In this document: positions 24,928 through 31,199 of the stretch, piece by piece
Numbering within the stretch: the stretch's first letter is position 1
Layout: each line of letters opens with the position of its first letter
Assembly: GCA_934351925.1 (NCBI GenBank)
Contig: CAKRJT010000032.1
Location: 1-31,199, forward strand
Direction of reading: 5' to 3'
DNA: 31,199 nucleotides
Source of the DNA: an uncultured Lachnospiraceae bacterium
GTDB taxonomy: Bacteria > Bacillota > Clostridia > Lachnospirales > Lachnospiraceae
Made by a program: the position numbers and the translations under genes
Notes under the pieces: model-generated
Seen by the model: the letters and a program-made list of their open reading frames with translations, nothing else
Told to the model about the DNA's origin: nothing
The model's database searches: none

Positions 24928-25932
24928 ATGAATCAGGAAAACAATATTGTGCTTTATCAGGTAGATAATATTAATGTATGTGTAAGAGTTATTTATCACA
25001 ATGAGACTTTTTGGTTGACACAGCGTGCAATGGCAGAGCTTTTTGATTGCAGCACAGACAATATTTCTTTGCATCTTAAAAATATTTACAAAGAAGAAGA
25101 ATTAGTTGAAGAGGCAACCTCCGAGGTTTTCTCGGTAGTTCAACAAGAGGGCAGTCGAGATGTCAAGCGTAATGCAAAATGTTATAATCTCGACGCAATA
25201 ATTGCTGTTGGGTATCGAGTTAATTCTAAAAAGGCGACAAGGTTCCGCCAATGGGCTACAAAGACTTTAAAAGAGTACATCACAAAGGGTTTTGTGCTCA
25301 ATGATGACATGCTTAAAAATGGAAAGCCTTTTGGTAAGGATTATTTTGATGAACTGTTGGAACGTATCCGCGAAATAAGGGCGAGTGAACGTAGGGCATA
25401 TCAAAAAATTACAGATGTATTTGAGCAATGCAGCTATGATTATGATAAGAATAGCGAAGTTACAAGAGCATTTTATGCATTTGTGCAAAATAAGCTTCAT
25501 TTTGCTGTTACAGGGCAAACGGCGGCAGAGTTGATTTATGAACGTGCAGACGCTCAAAAACCAACTATGGGGCTGACCACATGGAAAGCAGCTCCTGATG
25601 GAAAAATTCTTAAAAGAGACATCATTGTTGCAAAGAATTATATGAATGAAAAAGAAATATCCAAGCTTAATAGACTTGTAACGATGTTTATTGATTATGC
25701 AGAGCTTATGGCGGAGGATGGAATACTTATGAGCATGCAGGACTGGGTAAATCAGACGGACCAGTTTTTAAGCAATAATAGACGAAATGTTTTGACAGGA
25801 AAGGGGAAAATATCACATGAGGCGGCTATTGAAAAGGCTGTCAAGGAGTATGAACTTTTCCGTGTCAGACAGGATAAGGAATATATTTCTGAATTTGATA
25901 GACAGACAGAAAGATATATTAAGGGAGAATAA
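24928..25932 (+). CDS. rhuM: RhuM family protein
   Basis: This 334-residue protein is of the Virulence_RhuM family. The N-terminal 110 residues are HTH-like (FWLTQRAMAELFDCSTDNIS, then KCYNLDAIIAVGYRVNS and ATRFRQWATKTLKEYI), which is the family landmark. The rest is helical (GQTAAELIYERADA, MTLTTWK-like GLTTWKAAP, YAELMAEDGILMSMQDW). The biochemical function is not established; relatives occur in pathogenicity islands and on mobile elements and are sometimes linked to Fic-type proteins. AAGAGG lies 4 bases before the ATG. Codon use is more AT-rich than in the trmB and dehydrogenase genes around it, consistent with transfer. Confidence 0.9.
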   Translation: MNQENNIVLYQVDNINVCVRVIYHNETFWLTQRAMAELFDCSTDNISLHLKNIYKEEELVEEATSEVFSVVQQEGSRDVKRNAKCYNLDAIIAVGYRVNSKKATRFRQWATKTLKEYITKGFVLNDDMLKNGKPFGKDYFDELLERIREIRASERRAYQKITDVFEQCSYDYDKNSEVTRAFYAFVQNKLHFAVTGQTAAELIYERADAQKPTMGLTTWKAAPDGKILKRDIIVAKNYMNEKEISKLNRLVTMFIDYAELMAEDGILMSMQDWVNQTDQFLSNNRRNVLTGKGKISHEAAIEKAVKEYELFRVRQDKEYISEFDRQTERYIKGE

Positions 25933-25975
25933 ACCAGACCACAGCCTGCATATATTCGGCTGTGGACCGGTTTTT
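25931..25975. terminator. Bidirectional terminator between rhuM and the aldehyde dehydrogenase gene
   Basis: CCACAGCC pairs with GGCTGTGG, and outside it AAACC pairs with GGTTT, giving T runs on both strands. It lies between two convergent genes. Confidence 0.85.
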
Positions 25976-25979
25976 ACTT

Positions 25980-27359
25980 CTACTTTAAGAACATTCGTAT
26001 CAGCTTATCCATAAATGAGCTGTACGGCTGGTAGCGCATTGGCAGGTCAAGCCAGGTCTTTTTGTCGACGATGCTCTTCTTGTGGGTGAAGGTGTCAAAG
26101 CCGTCGCGGCCGTGGTAGGAACCCATTCCGCTGCCGCCGACACCGCCGAATCCCATGTTGGAGGTGGCGAGGTGAATTATTGTGTCGTTTACACAGCCTC
26201 CGCCGAAACTGATGCGCGAGGTTATTTTCCTGACAAAGCTTCTGCTGTTGGAAAAAACATAGAGCGCGAGCGGGTGGTCGTGGCTGTTTATCTGACTGAT
26301 TACCGCATCATCGTCATCGTATGGGAGGACGGGCAGCAGCGGTCCGAAAATTTCCTCCTGCATAACCGCGTCGTCGTAGGTCACGTCGCGCAGGATGACG
26401 GGCTCTATCCGGAGCGCGGCCTCGTCACAGGCGCCTCCGAGAACGAGTTTCTTCCTATCTATAAGTCCGAGTATACGGTTAAAATGCTTCTCGTTGATGA
26501 TTTTGCCGTATTCAGGATTGTCTAGAGGGCGTTCTCCGAATTGTCTTAGGGTTTCCTTCTTTAAACAATCGATGAACTGTTCATAGACGCTGCGGTGGCA
26601 CAGAACATAGTCGGGGGCAACGCAGGTCTGACCGCAGTTTAGATATTTTCCGAACACAATACGTCTTGCTGCGAGTTTCAGGTTGGCGTCGGGAGCCACT
26701 ATGCACGGACTCTTTCCGCCGAGCTCAAGCGTGACCGGGGTGAGATGCTCTGCGGCGTGGCGCATGACTTCCACTCCGACAGCTTTGCTCCCGGTAAAGA
26801 AAATGTAGTCAAAATCAGCATCGAGCAGGCAGGTGTTCTCTGCGCGCCCGCCTGTGACAACAGCGGCATACTCCGGTTTAAAACATTCGGAAATTATTTT
26901 TTGGATTATCGCGCTTGTCGCCGGTGAGTAAGCACTCGGCTTTACAATGGCTGTATTTCCTGCTGCGAGGGCGTCAACGAGCGGCTCCATCGTCAGAAGA
27001 AAAGGATAATTCCAGGGACTCATTATGAGCACATTTCCGTAAGGGGACGGTTTTACATAGCTTCTTGAGGCAAACTGTGCAAGAGGGGTTGCTACGGTGC
27101 GCTCACGCGCAAAGCGCTTTACATGGGAGAGCATGTAGCTTATTTCGCTGAGTGTGAGACCTACCTCGCACATATAGCTTTCCTGTGAGCCCTTTCCGAG
27201 GTCGGTTTTGAGTGCTGCCATGATGTCGGCTTCGTGGGCTTTGATGCTGCTTTTCAGCTTTTTTAAAGCATTTATCCTATATTCTGAGCTGAGAGTGGCT
27301 CCGTTTGCAAAAAAGCTTCGCTGGGAATTTAGTAAATTCTGTATCTCTGAATTGGTCAT
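25980..27359 (-). CDS. NAD(P)-dependent aldehyde dehydrogenase (class 3-like)
   Basis: This 459-residue protein is the length of ALDH3-type enzymes. Visible motifs are MSPWNYPF (113-120), AAGNTAIVKPSAYSP (132-146), FFTGSKAVG (187-195), TLELGGKSP (210-218, general base Glu212) and NCGQTCVAPDY (241-251, catalytic Cys246), plus QEEIFGPLLPV. It oxidises aldehydes to acids or works in reverse with the alcohol dehydrogenase. AAGGAGA precedes the ATG. It lies 19 bases downstream of the Fe-alcohol dehydrogenase gene, so both form one operon read leftward. Confidence 0.93.
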   Translation of the reverse strand: MTNSEIQNLLNSQRSFFANGATLSSEYRINALKKLKSSIKAHEADIMAALKTDLGKGSQESYMCEVGLTLSEISYMLSHVKRFARERTVATPLAQFASRSYVKPSPYGNVLIMSPWNYPFLLTMEPLVDALAAGNTAIVKPSAYSPATSAIIQKIISECFKPEYAAVVTGGRAENTCLLDADFDYIFFTGSKAVGVEVMRHAAEHLTPVTLELGGKSPCIVAPDANLKLAARRIVFGKYLNCGQTCVAPDYVLCHRSVYEQFIDCLKKETLRQFGERPLDNPEYGKIINEKHFNRILGLIDRKKLVLGGACDEAALRIEPVILRDVTYDDAVMQEEIFGPLLPVLPYDDDDAVISQINSHDHPLALYVFSNSRSFVRKITSRISFGGGCVNDTIIHLATSNMGFGGVGGSGMGSYHGRDGFDTFTHKKSIVDKKTWLDLPMRYQPYSSFMDKLIRMFLK

Positions 27360-27378
27360 ATCGGGTCTCCTTTTTTAT

Positions 27379-28593
27379 TTATCTATTGCCATTGTCAGCC
27401 ATAACTGCGTGGTAGAAATGCTCGAGCTCCTTAGCGTTCATCAGCACAGGAACCGGGTACAGCGGATTGCCCTCGGCGTCTGCGTGCCGCGCAAGCTCGG
27501 GAATGTCCTCAGCTCTGATGCCTGAGAGGGTGCGCCCGAGCGAAAATTCGTCGAGCATGTTCTCTATGGCACTTATGAATTTTTCTGCGGCAGATGCGTC
27601 TGATTCCGACGCGTCTGACAGACCTGCAGCGTCAGCAAGTTCGTGAAGCTTCCTATATATAGTGCTTCCATAGTCGCGCAGGACGATAGGCAGCAGCACG
27701 GCATTCGCAAGACCGTGCGGAATATTGTAGCGCCCGCCGAGCGAGTGAGCCACCGCATGGACATAGCCGACATAGGATATGGTAAATGCGACGCCGGCGT
27801 AGTAGGAGGCGTGAAGCATATTTTTTCTTGCAGTCATATTATTGCCGTCGTGGAAGGCGTTTTGCAGGTTGCCGAAAATAAGCCCGACTGCCTTGAGAGC
27901 CGCCTTGCGGGTCTTTTTGGTGGTGGAGCGTCCAATGTAAGCTTCGACAGCATGTGTGAGCGCGTCAAGACCTGTGGAGGCAGTTATAAACGGCGGCAGT
28001 GAACGGGTCACCTCCGGGTCGAGAACGGCGTACTTCGGTATAAGCGGAAAATCATTGACAGGGTACTTTACGCGGGTCTTGGCATCAGTGATTACCGCGG
28101 CGAGGGTCGTCTCGCTTCCGGTTCCGGCTGTTGTCGGCACGGCAAAAAGCGGTGGCAGTGGGCGGATAACCTTCAGTATGCCCTTCATTTTCATAAGAGG
28201 AGTACGAGGGCGCGCTATGCAGGCACCGACAGCCTTGGCACAGTCCATGGACGAGCCGCCGCCAAAACCGATTAAAGCCTGACAGTTGTTTTTCTTATAT
28301 AGGTTCAGCGCTTCGTTGACATTGTCGGTGGTCGGGTTGGCGACGGTGCCGTCATACACGGCGCAGGAAATATTATTTTCTGATAAAAGCTCCTCAAGAT
28401 GCTTTGTGAGCCCGAGCCCCCTTATGCCTGCATCGGTCACGAGAAGGACGGAGGCAAGCTGCAACTCGTTCAGCTTGCCGACGAGCTCTTCCATGCCGTG
28501 CAGCAGCTCCGGTGAGCGGTACGGCAGAAGGGGAATGGCTATTTTGAATACGCTCTGGAAGGTACGGCAGTACAGTTTTTTTATTGGATTCAT
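27379..28593 (-). CDS. Iron-containing alcohol dehydrogenase
   Basis: This 404-residue protein has the group III (Fe-ADH) landmarks: the nucleotide-binding GFGGGSSMDCAKA (109-121), PTTAGTGSETT (153-163), and metal ligands Asp210 and His214 (TGLDALTHAVEAY), His279 (GYVHAVAHSLGG) and His293 (YNIPHG). It interconverts aldehydes or ketones and alcohols with NAD(P)H. The N-terminus has a slightly longer hydrophobic start (FKIAIPLLPYRSP) than usual. AGAGAGG lies 9 bases before the ATG. It is the first gene of the adh-aldh operon. Confidence 0.93.
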   Translation of the reverse strand: MNPIKKLYCRTFQSVFKIAIPLLPYRSPELLHGMEELVGKLNELQLASVLLVTDAGIRGLGLTKHLEELLSENNISCAVYDGTVANPTTDNVNEALNLYKKNNCQALIGFGGGSSMDCAKAVGACIARPRTPLMKMKGILKVIRPLPPLFAVPTTAGTGSETTLAAVITDAKTRVKYPVNDFPLIPKYAVLDPEVTRSLPPFITASTGLDALTHAVEAYIGRSTTKKTRKAALKAVGLIFGNLQNAFHDGNNMTARKNMLHASYYAGVAFTISYVGYVHAVAHSLGGRYNIPHGLANAVLLPIVLRDYGSTIYRKLHELADAAGLSDASESDASAAEKFISAIENMLDEFSLGRTLSGIRAEDIPELARHADAEGNPLYPVPVLMNAKELEHFYHAVMADNGNR

Positions 28594-28619
28594 GTGTGGA
28601 AACCTCTCTTTTTATTTGT

Positions 28620-28671
28620 TTTGTATATTGCGGTGGTGTTGAGGTCAAATAGGATTATTGTGTATTTGACC
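28620..28671 (-). promoter_or_regulatory. Predicted promoter of the adh-aldh operon with a palindrome over the -35 box
   Basis: On the minus strand TTGACC (28643-28648) and TACAAA (28620-28625) are 17 bases apart. The -35 box is one arm of GGTCAAATA-N11-TATTTGACC (28643-28671), a perfect 9-base dyad. A repressor, perhaps the MarR protein encoded upstream, could act here. Confidence 0.45.
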
Positions 28672-28736
28672 ACTAATCTATATAGATATTTGCGAAATGC
28701 GGCTTGTTGCTATTCTGACTTGTTTAATTTTTCTTT

Positions 28737-28996
28737 ATTACCGCCGGAAGGTTATATTATTGCGCTGCGGCGGTAATAAATGCTGTGATTTTCAGTGTGT
28801 TAATTGCGCGTTACCGCTTGGTTGGCTTTCTTATTCTTATAGGCGGTATAAATTTTGTATATTCAGCTCTTGAAGTCCCGATTTTACCGCCTGAAACAAA
28901 AAATATTAATAATGAGCGGTAATTTATAGAAATTCTTGTCTTATTTAACGCAAATATCACCGCTTTGTCCACGATACCAAGCGTTTAGGCGGTAAA
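28737..28996. repeat. Regular array of four inverted TTACCGC...GCGGTAA units, 73-base period
   Basis: ACCGC begins at 28740, 28813, 28886 and 28959; GCGGT begins at 28770, 28843, 28916 and 28989. Spacings are therefore 30, 43, 30, 43, 30, 43, 30, without exception. The first unit has 12-base perfect arms (TTTATTACCGCC / GGCGGTAATAAA); the others are shorter. The DNA between half-sites is not conserved. A weaker fifth unit (ACCAC 28669, GCGGC 28699, again 30 apart) may lie to the left. There is no gene in this stretch (28594-29201). Confidence 0.85.
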
Positions 28997-29090
28997 ATGT
29001 CTAGTGAATTGCCGATTATAAAGTTCTTTGTGGCATCTCACGGTTACTTTTGGCGAAGTCAGTCTGCGGCTTAAAGCTACTTATACTTAT

Positions 29091-29194
29091 CTGATGATTA
29101 GGGTGTCAAAACATACGATGTAGATTTAATTGTGTATAACACGTTATGCACTTATAGATTAAATTTGTATGTTTTGACACCTTAATCATCTCAG
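29091..29194. repeat. Long inverted-repeat element downstream of marR
   Basis: The arms at 29093-29116 and 29167-29190 pair over 24 positions with a single G-T. The interior pairs again: AGATTTAAT with ATTAAATTT, and GTGTATAAC with GTTATGCAC. The whole is a nearly continuous hairpin starting 8 bases after the marR stop. Its right half recurs at 10602-10645. Confidence 0.85.
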
Positions 29195-29201
29195 GTAAAT
29201 G

Positions 29202-29642
29202 CTATGAGCAGGAATACTCCTCCAGATTTTTTGCTATGAGCAGCAGTGAGTGGTAAAACTCGGCGCGCTGTCTGTCGGTGAGTCCTGCGCCGCCGATTTC
29301 AACGGCGTTCCTGATTGCATTTTCTATATGCTCTGCGGCTTCGTTGCCGGACTCGGTGAGCACAAGCGGGATACGGTATTTCCTGCCGCCCGACTCAGCT
29401 TCGCGCACAAAGCCCTTGCCTTGAAGCTCCTTGAGGGCGCGGCTTATAGCTGCTTTGTCGACCTCACAGTTCTTGCATAGCTGCGAGGGCGTGAGCCCTG
29501 AGGCGTGTTTTTTTAACTGGAAGAGAACCATGACGTGGTTGGCCTTCAGACCGTAGGCGTTGACCTCGGTGGACTTGATGCGCTGCACACTCTTGTTAAT
29601 CTGCGAGATGGCGGTGGTGAATTGTTCAAAACGGTTAAACAT
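29202..29642 (-). CDS. MarR-family transcriptional regulator
   Basis: This 146-residue protein has the MarR winged-helix layout: an N-terminal dimer helix, LTPSQLCKNCEVDKAAISRA (about 50-69, recognition helix region), then LKELQGKGFVREAESGGRKYRIPLVLT (the wing) and C-terminal helices. It is probably a repressor that responds to a small phenolic or other ligand. It lies upstream of, and on the same strand as, the adh-aldh operon, separated by the repeat-rich region. Its targets may include that operon, itself, or the perfect palindrome at 30003-30030. GGAGGTCCCTC precedes the ATG. Confidence 0.92.
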   Translation of the reverse strand: MFNRFEQFTTAISQINKSVQRIKSTEVNAYGLKANHVMVLFQLKKHASGLTPSQLCKNCEVDKAAISRALKELQGKGFVREAESGGRKYRIPLVLTESGNEAAEHIENAIRNAVEIGGAGLTDRQRAEFYHSLLLIAKNLEEYSCS

Positions 29643-29669
29643 GAGGGACCTCCGGGATTTATTTTGTGA

Positions 29670-29903
29670 GTGTATAGCGTGTTATTTTTATGCCCATCAG
29701 CTCCGTTGCACGAAGCAAGAAGTTCTAAGGACTCTGATTAATGCTTTCTATATGCACGCCGCCGAAGCAAAGCATACCTCCGTGTATGCGTTGCTTCTGA
29801 ACCAGCTTCCATGCTGGTTCCGGCTGCTTTATGAACAGAGTCCTAAGAACATCTACGCTTCTTGCAAAAGTCGTGATAAGCATAAAAATAACAAGTTATA
29901 CAC
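29670..29903. mobile_element. 234-base element with terminal inverted repeats (MITE-like) or structured RNA
   Basis: The ends, 29670-29693 and 29880-29903, are inverted repeats matching at 22 of 24 positions. Further inside, GCAAGAAG pairs with CTTCTTGC and AGGACTCTG with CAGAGTCCT. At the centre are two hairpins, GAAGCAA-A-GCATAC / GTATGC-G-TTGCTTC and GAACCAGC / GCTGGTTC. No transposase is present and no clear target duplication was seen. It starts 28 bases upstream of the marR ATG. Confidence 0.65.
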
Positions 29904-29938
29904 AGCCAAGTTACAGCATTTAATAGACCGTGGCTGTA
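29902..29938. other. Hairpin adjoining the MITE-like element
   Basis: ACAGCCA pairs with TGGCTGT around a 22-base loop. No U-tract follows. The rest of 29939-30002 shows no gene. Confidence 0.4.
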
Positions 29939-30002
29939 TTAAGTAGTATGAAGTAAAGCGTTAGAACCTGTTTTGTTCCAACAGCAGGTAGTCCTATATG
30001 TA

Positions 30003-30030
30003 TTAAATTGTTGATATATCAACAATTTAA
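30003..30030. promoter_or_regulatory. Perfect 28-base palindrome, candidate operator
   Basis: The core TTGTTGATATATCAACAA is flanked by TTAAA and TTTAA, so 14 base pairs are exactly symmetric. It lies between the divergent marR gene and the gene at 30121. TTGATA inside it could be a -35 box for a rightward promoter (TAAATT at 30034, 17 bases away). By symmetry it could also serve a leftward one. Confidence 0.65.
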
Positions 30031-30120
30031 GAATAAATTACTACAACATATTTGAGATGTCAATAAAAAAGTAGCTTTGGGAATAAGACCATTGACTTTA
30101 GGTGGGGAGGGGTTCAGAAT

Positions 30121-30927
30121 ATGGAGTGTAGTGTGGAAAAAAATCCTGAATATTTTTGCCGTATTGCGGCAGGATTGGAGATATGTATGATAATAAGAAA
30201 TCACTATATGGCGCAGATAAAGAGTGAGTATCTGTGCGATGGAGAAGGCAGCGTGGAGGTTGAGGCTGCGGCAGAGGAGTGCAGGGCTTGTGCGGAGAAG
30301 CTTATCGGAGATGGTAGGCTTCTGACGGCGGCGCTGTATCACTACAGAAATATGCTCTTTCTGTACTATGAGGAAGTAAGGGAAGAGGACGATGCAAAGG
30401 AGAAGAAAGAAAGCTCTGCAGTAAAAAGTGGAGAATGTCAGGAAAGCAGATTGGCGGACCTGACGCCGGACGCTTTTATGGGGGCTTTAGAAAAAATGCT
30501 TGAAAAATGGCCGAAGGACGGCACTCTTACAAGCTGGATAAAGATGTTCCATATCTATTATCACAACGAGCCAAAGAGCGTTGAGCAGTGGCAGCAGGGC
30601 AGACAGCCGGAACACAGGAGAGGCAGAATCGCTAAGCTTCGCGAGGATAAGCTTTTTGAGTATGTGTACCATCATGTGGCGATTGTGAATGAAGGACTCT
30701 TGACGGGAGACAAGTACCAGTCAATCGCGCTCTACGGTGACCTGCTGTTCTCGTATTTTGAGGAGCCGAAGAAGCTTGTCAATATAAAAGAGGACTATGA
30801 GCATGAGTCACAGGCGATTAACGACTGGCTTGCCGTGGACCCGGAGAGCCATTTCATACCGTTCCCCGAGGCAAACGGGTCTAATTTCTATATTATACCT
30901 GAGTATTTTGCAGTCGGAACAGTGTGA
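30121..30927 (+). CDS. Unknown protein, 268 residues
   Basis: I do not recognise this protein. It is soluble and helical, with an acidic-basic low-complexity stretch near 95-110 (EEVREEDDAKEKKESS). Aromatic-rich motifs come later: WIKMFHIYYHNEPKSVEQW, FEYVYHHVAIVNEG and a C-terminal FYIIPEYFAVGTV. GGGGAGGGG lies about 9 bases before the ATG. Its stop codon falls within the first bases of the 128-base tandem repeat, so the repeat begins exactly where coding ends. The palindrome at 30003 sits upstream, suggesting tight control. Confidence 0.7.
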   Translation: MECSVEKNPEYFCRIAAGLEICMIIRNHYMAQIKSEYLCDGEGSVEVEAAAEECRACAEKLIGDGRLLTAALYHYRNMLFLYYEEVREEDDAKEKKESSAVKSGECQESRLADLTPDAFMGALEKMLEKWPKDGTLTSWIKMFHIYYHNEPKSVEQWQQGRQPEHRRGRIAKLREDKLFEYVYHHVAIVNEGLLTGDKYQSIALYGDLLFSYFEEPKKLVNIKEDYEHESQAINDWLAVDPESHFIPFPEANGSNFYIIPEYFAVGTV

Positions 30928-31199
30928 AAAGAACATCTAAATCCGCAAAATACGCAGATTAAGATGTTCTAAATTCACACAAGAAAAACGCAAGGTACGC
31001 GTTTTTCATTATTATTTTTGTCACTGCAAGAGCAGTGACGTGGAAGTTGATGTGAAAAGAACATCTAAATCCGTAAAATACGCAGATTAAGATGTTCTAA
31101 ATTCACACAAGAAAAACGCAAAGTACGCGTTTTTCATTATTATTTTTGTCACTGCAAGAGCAGTGACGTGGAAGTTGATGTGAAAAGAACATCTAAATC
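30923..31199. repeat. 128-base tandem repeat with three hairpins per unit (continues past the window)
   Basis: Unit 1 (30923-31050) and unit 2 (31051-31178) differ at only two positions, and a third copy begins at 31179. Each unit holds three hairpins. The first is a long imperfect one bounded by TGTGAA and TTCACA, with AGAACATCT / AGATGTTCT inside. The second is GAAAAACGC / GCGTTTTTC, a terminator-like hairpin. The third is GTCACTGC-AAGA-GCAGTGAC. The first copy can end transcription of the gene at 30121. Confidence 0.93.

Noticed and set aside
28737..28996. CRISPR array
   Set aside because: The repeated parts are only 5-8 conserved bases in alternating orientation; there is no repeat of 23 bases or more and no cas gene nearby.
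28737..28996. Integron attC cassette sites
   Set aside because: The core bases do not match RYYYAAC / GTTRRRY and there are no cassettes or integrase gene.
29560..29946. Plus-strand open frame of 128 codons across marR and the inverted-repeat element
   Set aside because: It overlaps the 5' end of marR in antisense and reads through the hairpin element; it has no ribosome site or familiar motif.
1..31199. tRNA or rRNA genes
   Set aside because: No tRNA-like cloverleaf with a GGTTCRANNCC arm and no rRNA segment was noticed.

Overview
The window looks like the chromosome of a motile Firmicute of the Lachnospiraceae (Roseburia / Agathobacter / Butyrivibrio type). The clues are moderate GC, strong AGGAGG ribosome binding sites, a YesM/YesN-type two-component pair beside a sugar ABC transporter, a chemoreceptor-like tail at the left edge, and short palindromic intergenic repeats. 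This placement is inferred from protein style only.

Layout. (1) 1-10551: the end of a probable chemoreceptor gene, then a galactose/glucose (Mgl-type) ABC transporter: lipoprotein (398-1651), double ATPase (1732-3240) and permease with a long cytoplasmic extension (3261-4913). After a hairpin come an AraC-type response regulator, a YesM-type sensor kinase and two further extracytoplasmic sugar-binding proteins. The last four genes probably sense the sugar and control the transporter. The first lipoprotein is the main discovery: it is a natural circular permutation of the galactose-binding protein fold, and the ordinary version of the same fold lies 8 kb away at 9526-10551. (2) 10685-16656: an unknown protein, a decayed HTH fragment, and an L(+)-tartrate utilisation locus (LysR regulator, SLC13-like transporter, TtdA, TtdB, and an unknown downstream protein). 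(3) 16635-21500: an EAL phosphodiesterase with a degenerate GGDEF domain, a DEDD exonuclease, and a D-Ala-D-Ala carboxypeptidase. (4) 21823-25932: a sugar kinase fused to a GalU-like nucleotidylyltransferase, trmB, a 45-residue Cys-rich small protein, and an AT-rich rhuM gene. (5) 25980-29642: an aldehyde dehydrogenase / Fe-alcohol dehydrogenase operon and a MarR regulator. (6) 30121-31199: an unknown protein and the start of a tandem repeat.

The intergenic DNA on the right is unusually structured. At 28740-28993 eight ACCGC/GCGGT half-sites alternate in orientation at exact 30/43-base spacings (period 73), with non-conserved DNA between them. Nearby are a roughly 104-base hairpin element with a half copy 18 kb away, a 234-base element with terminal inverted repeats, a perfect 28-base palindrome, and a 128-base tandem repeat holding three hairpins that runs off the right edge. 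These may be mobile or structural repeats, operators or RNA genes; the sequence alone does not decide.
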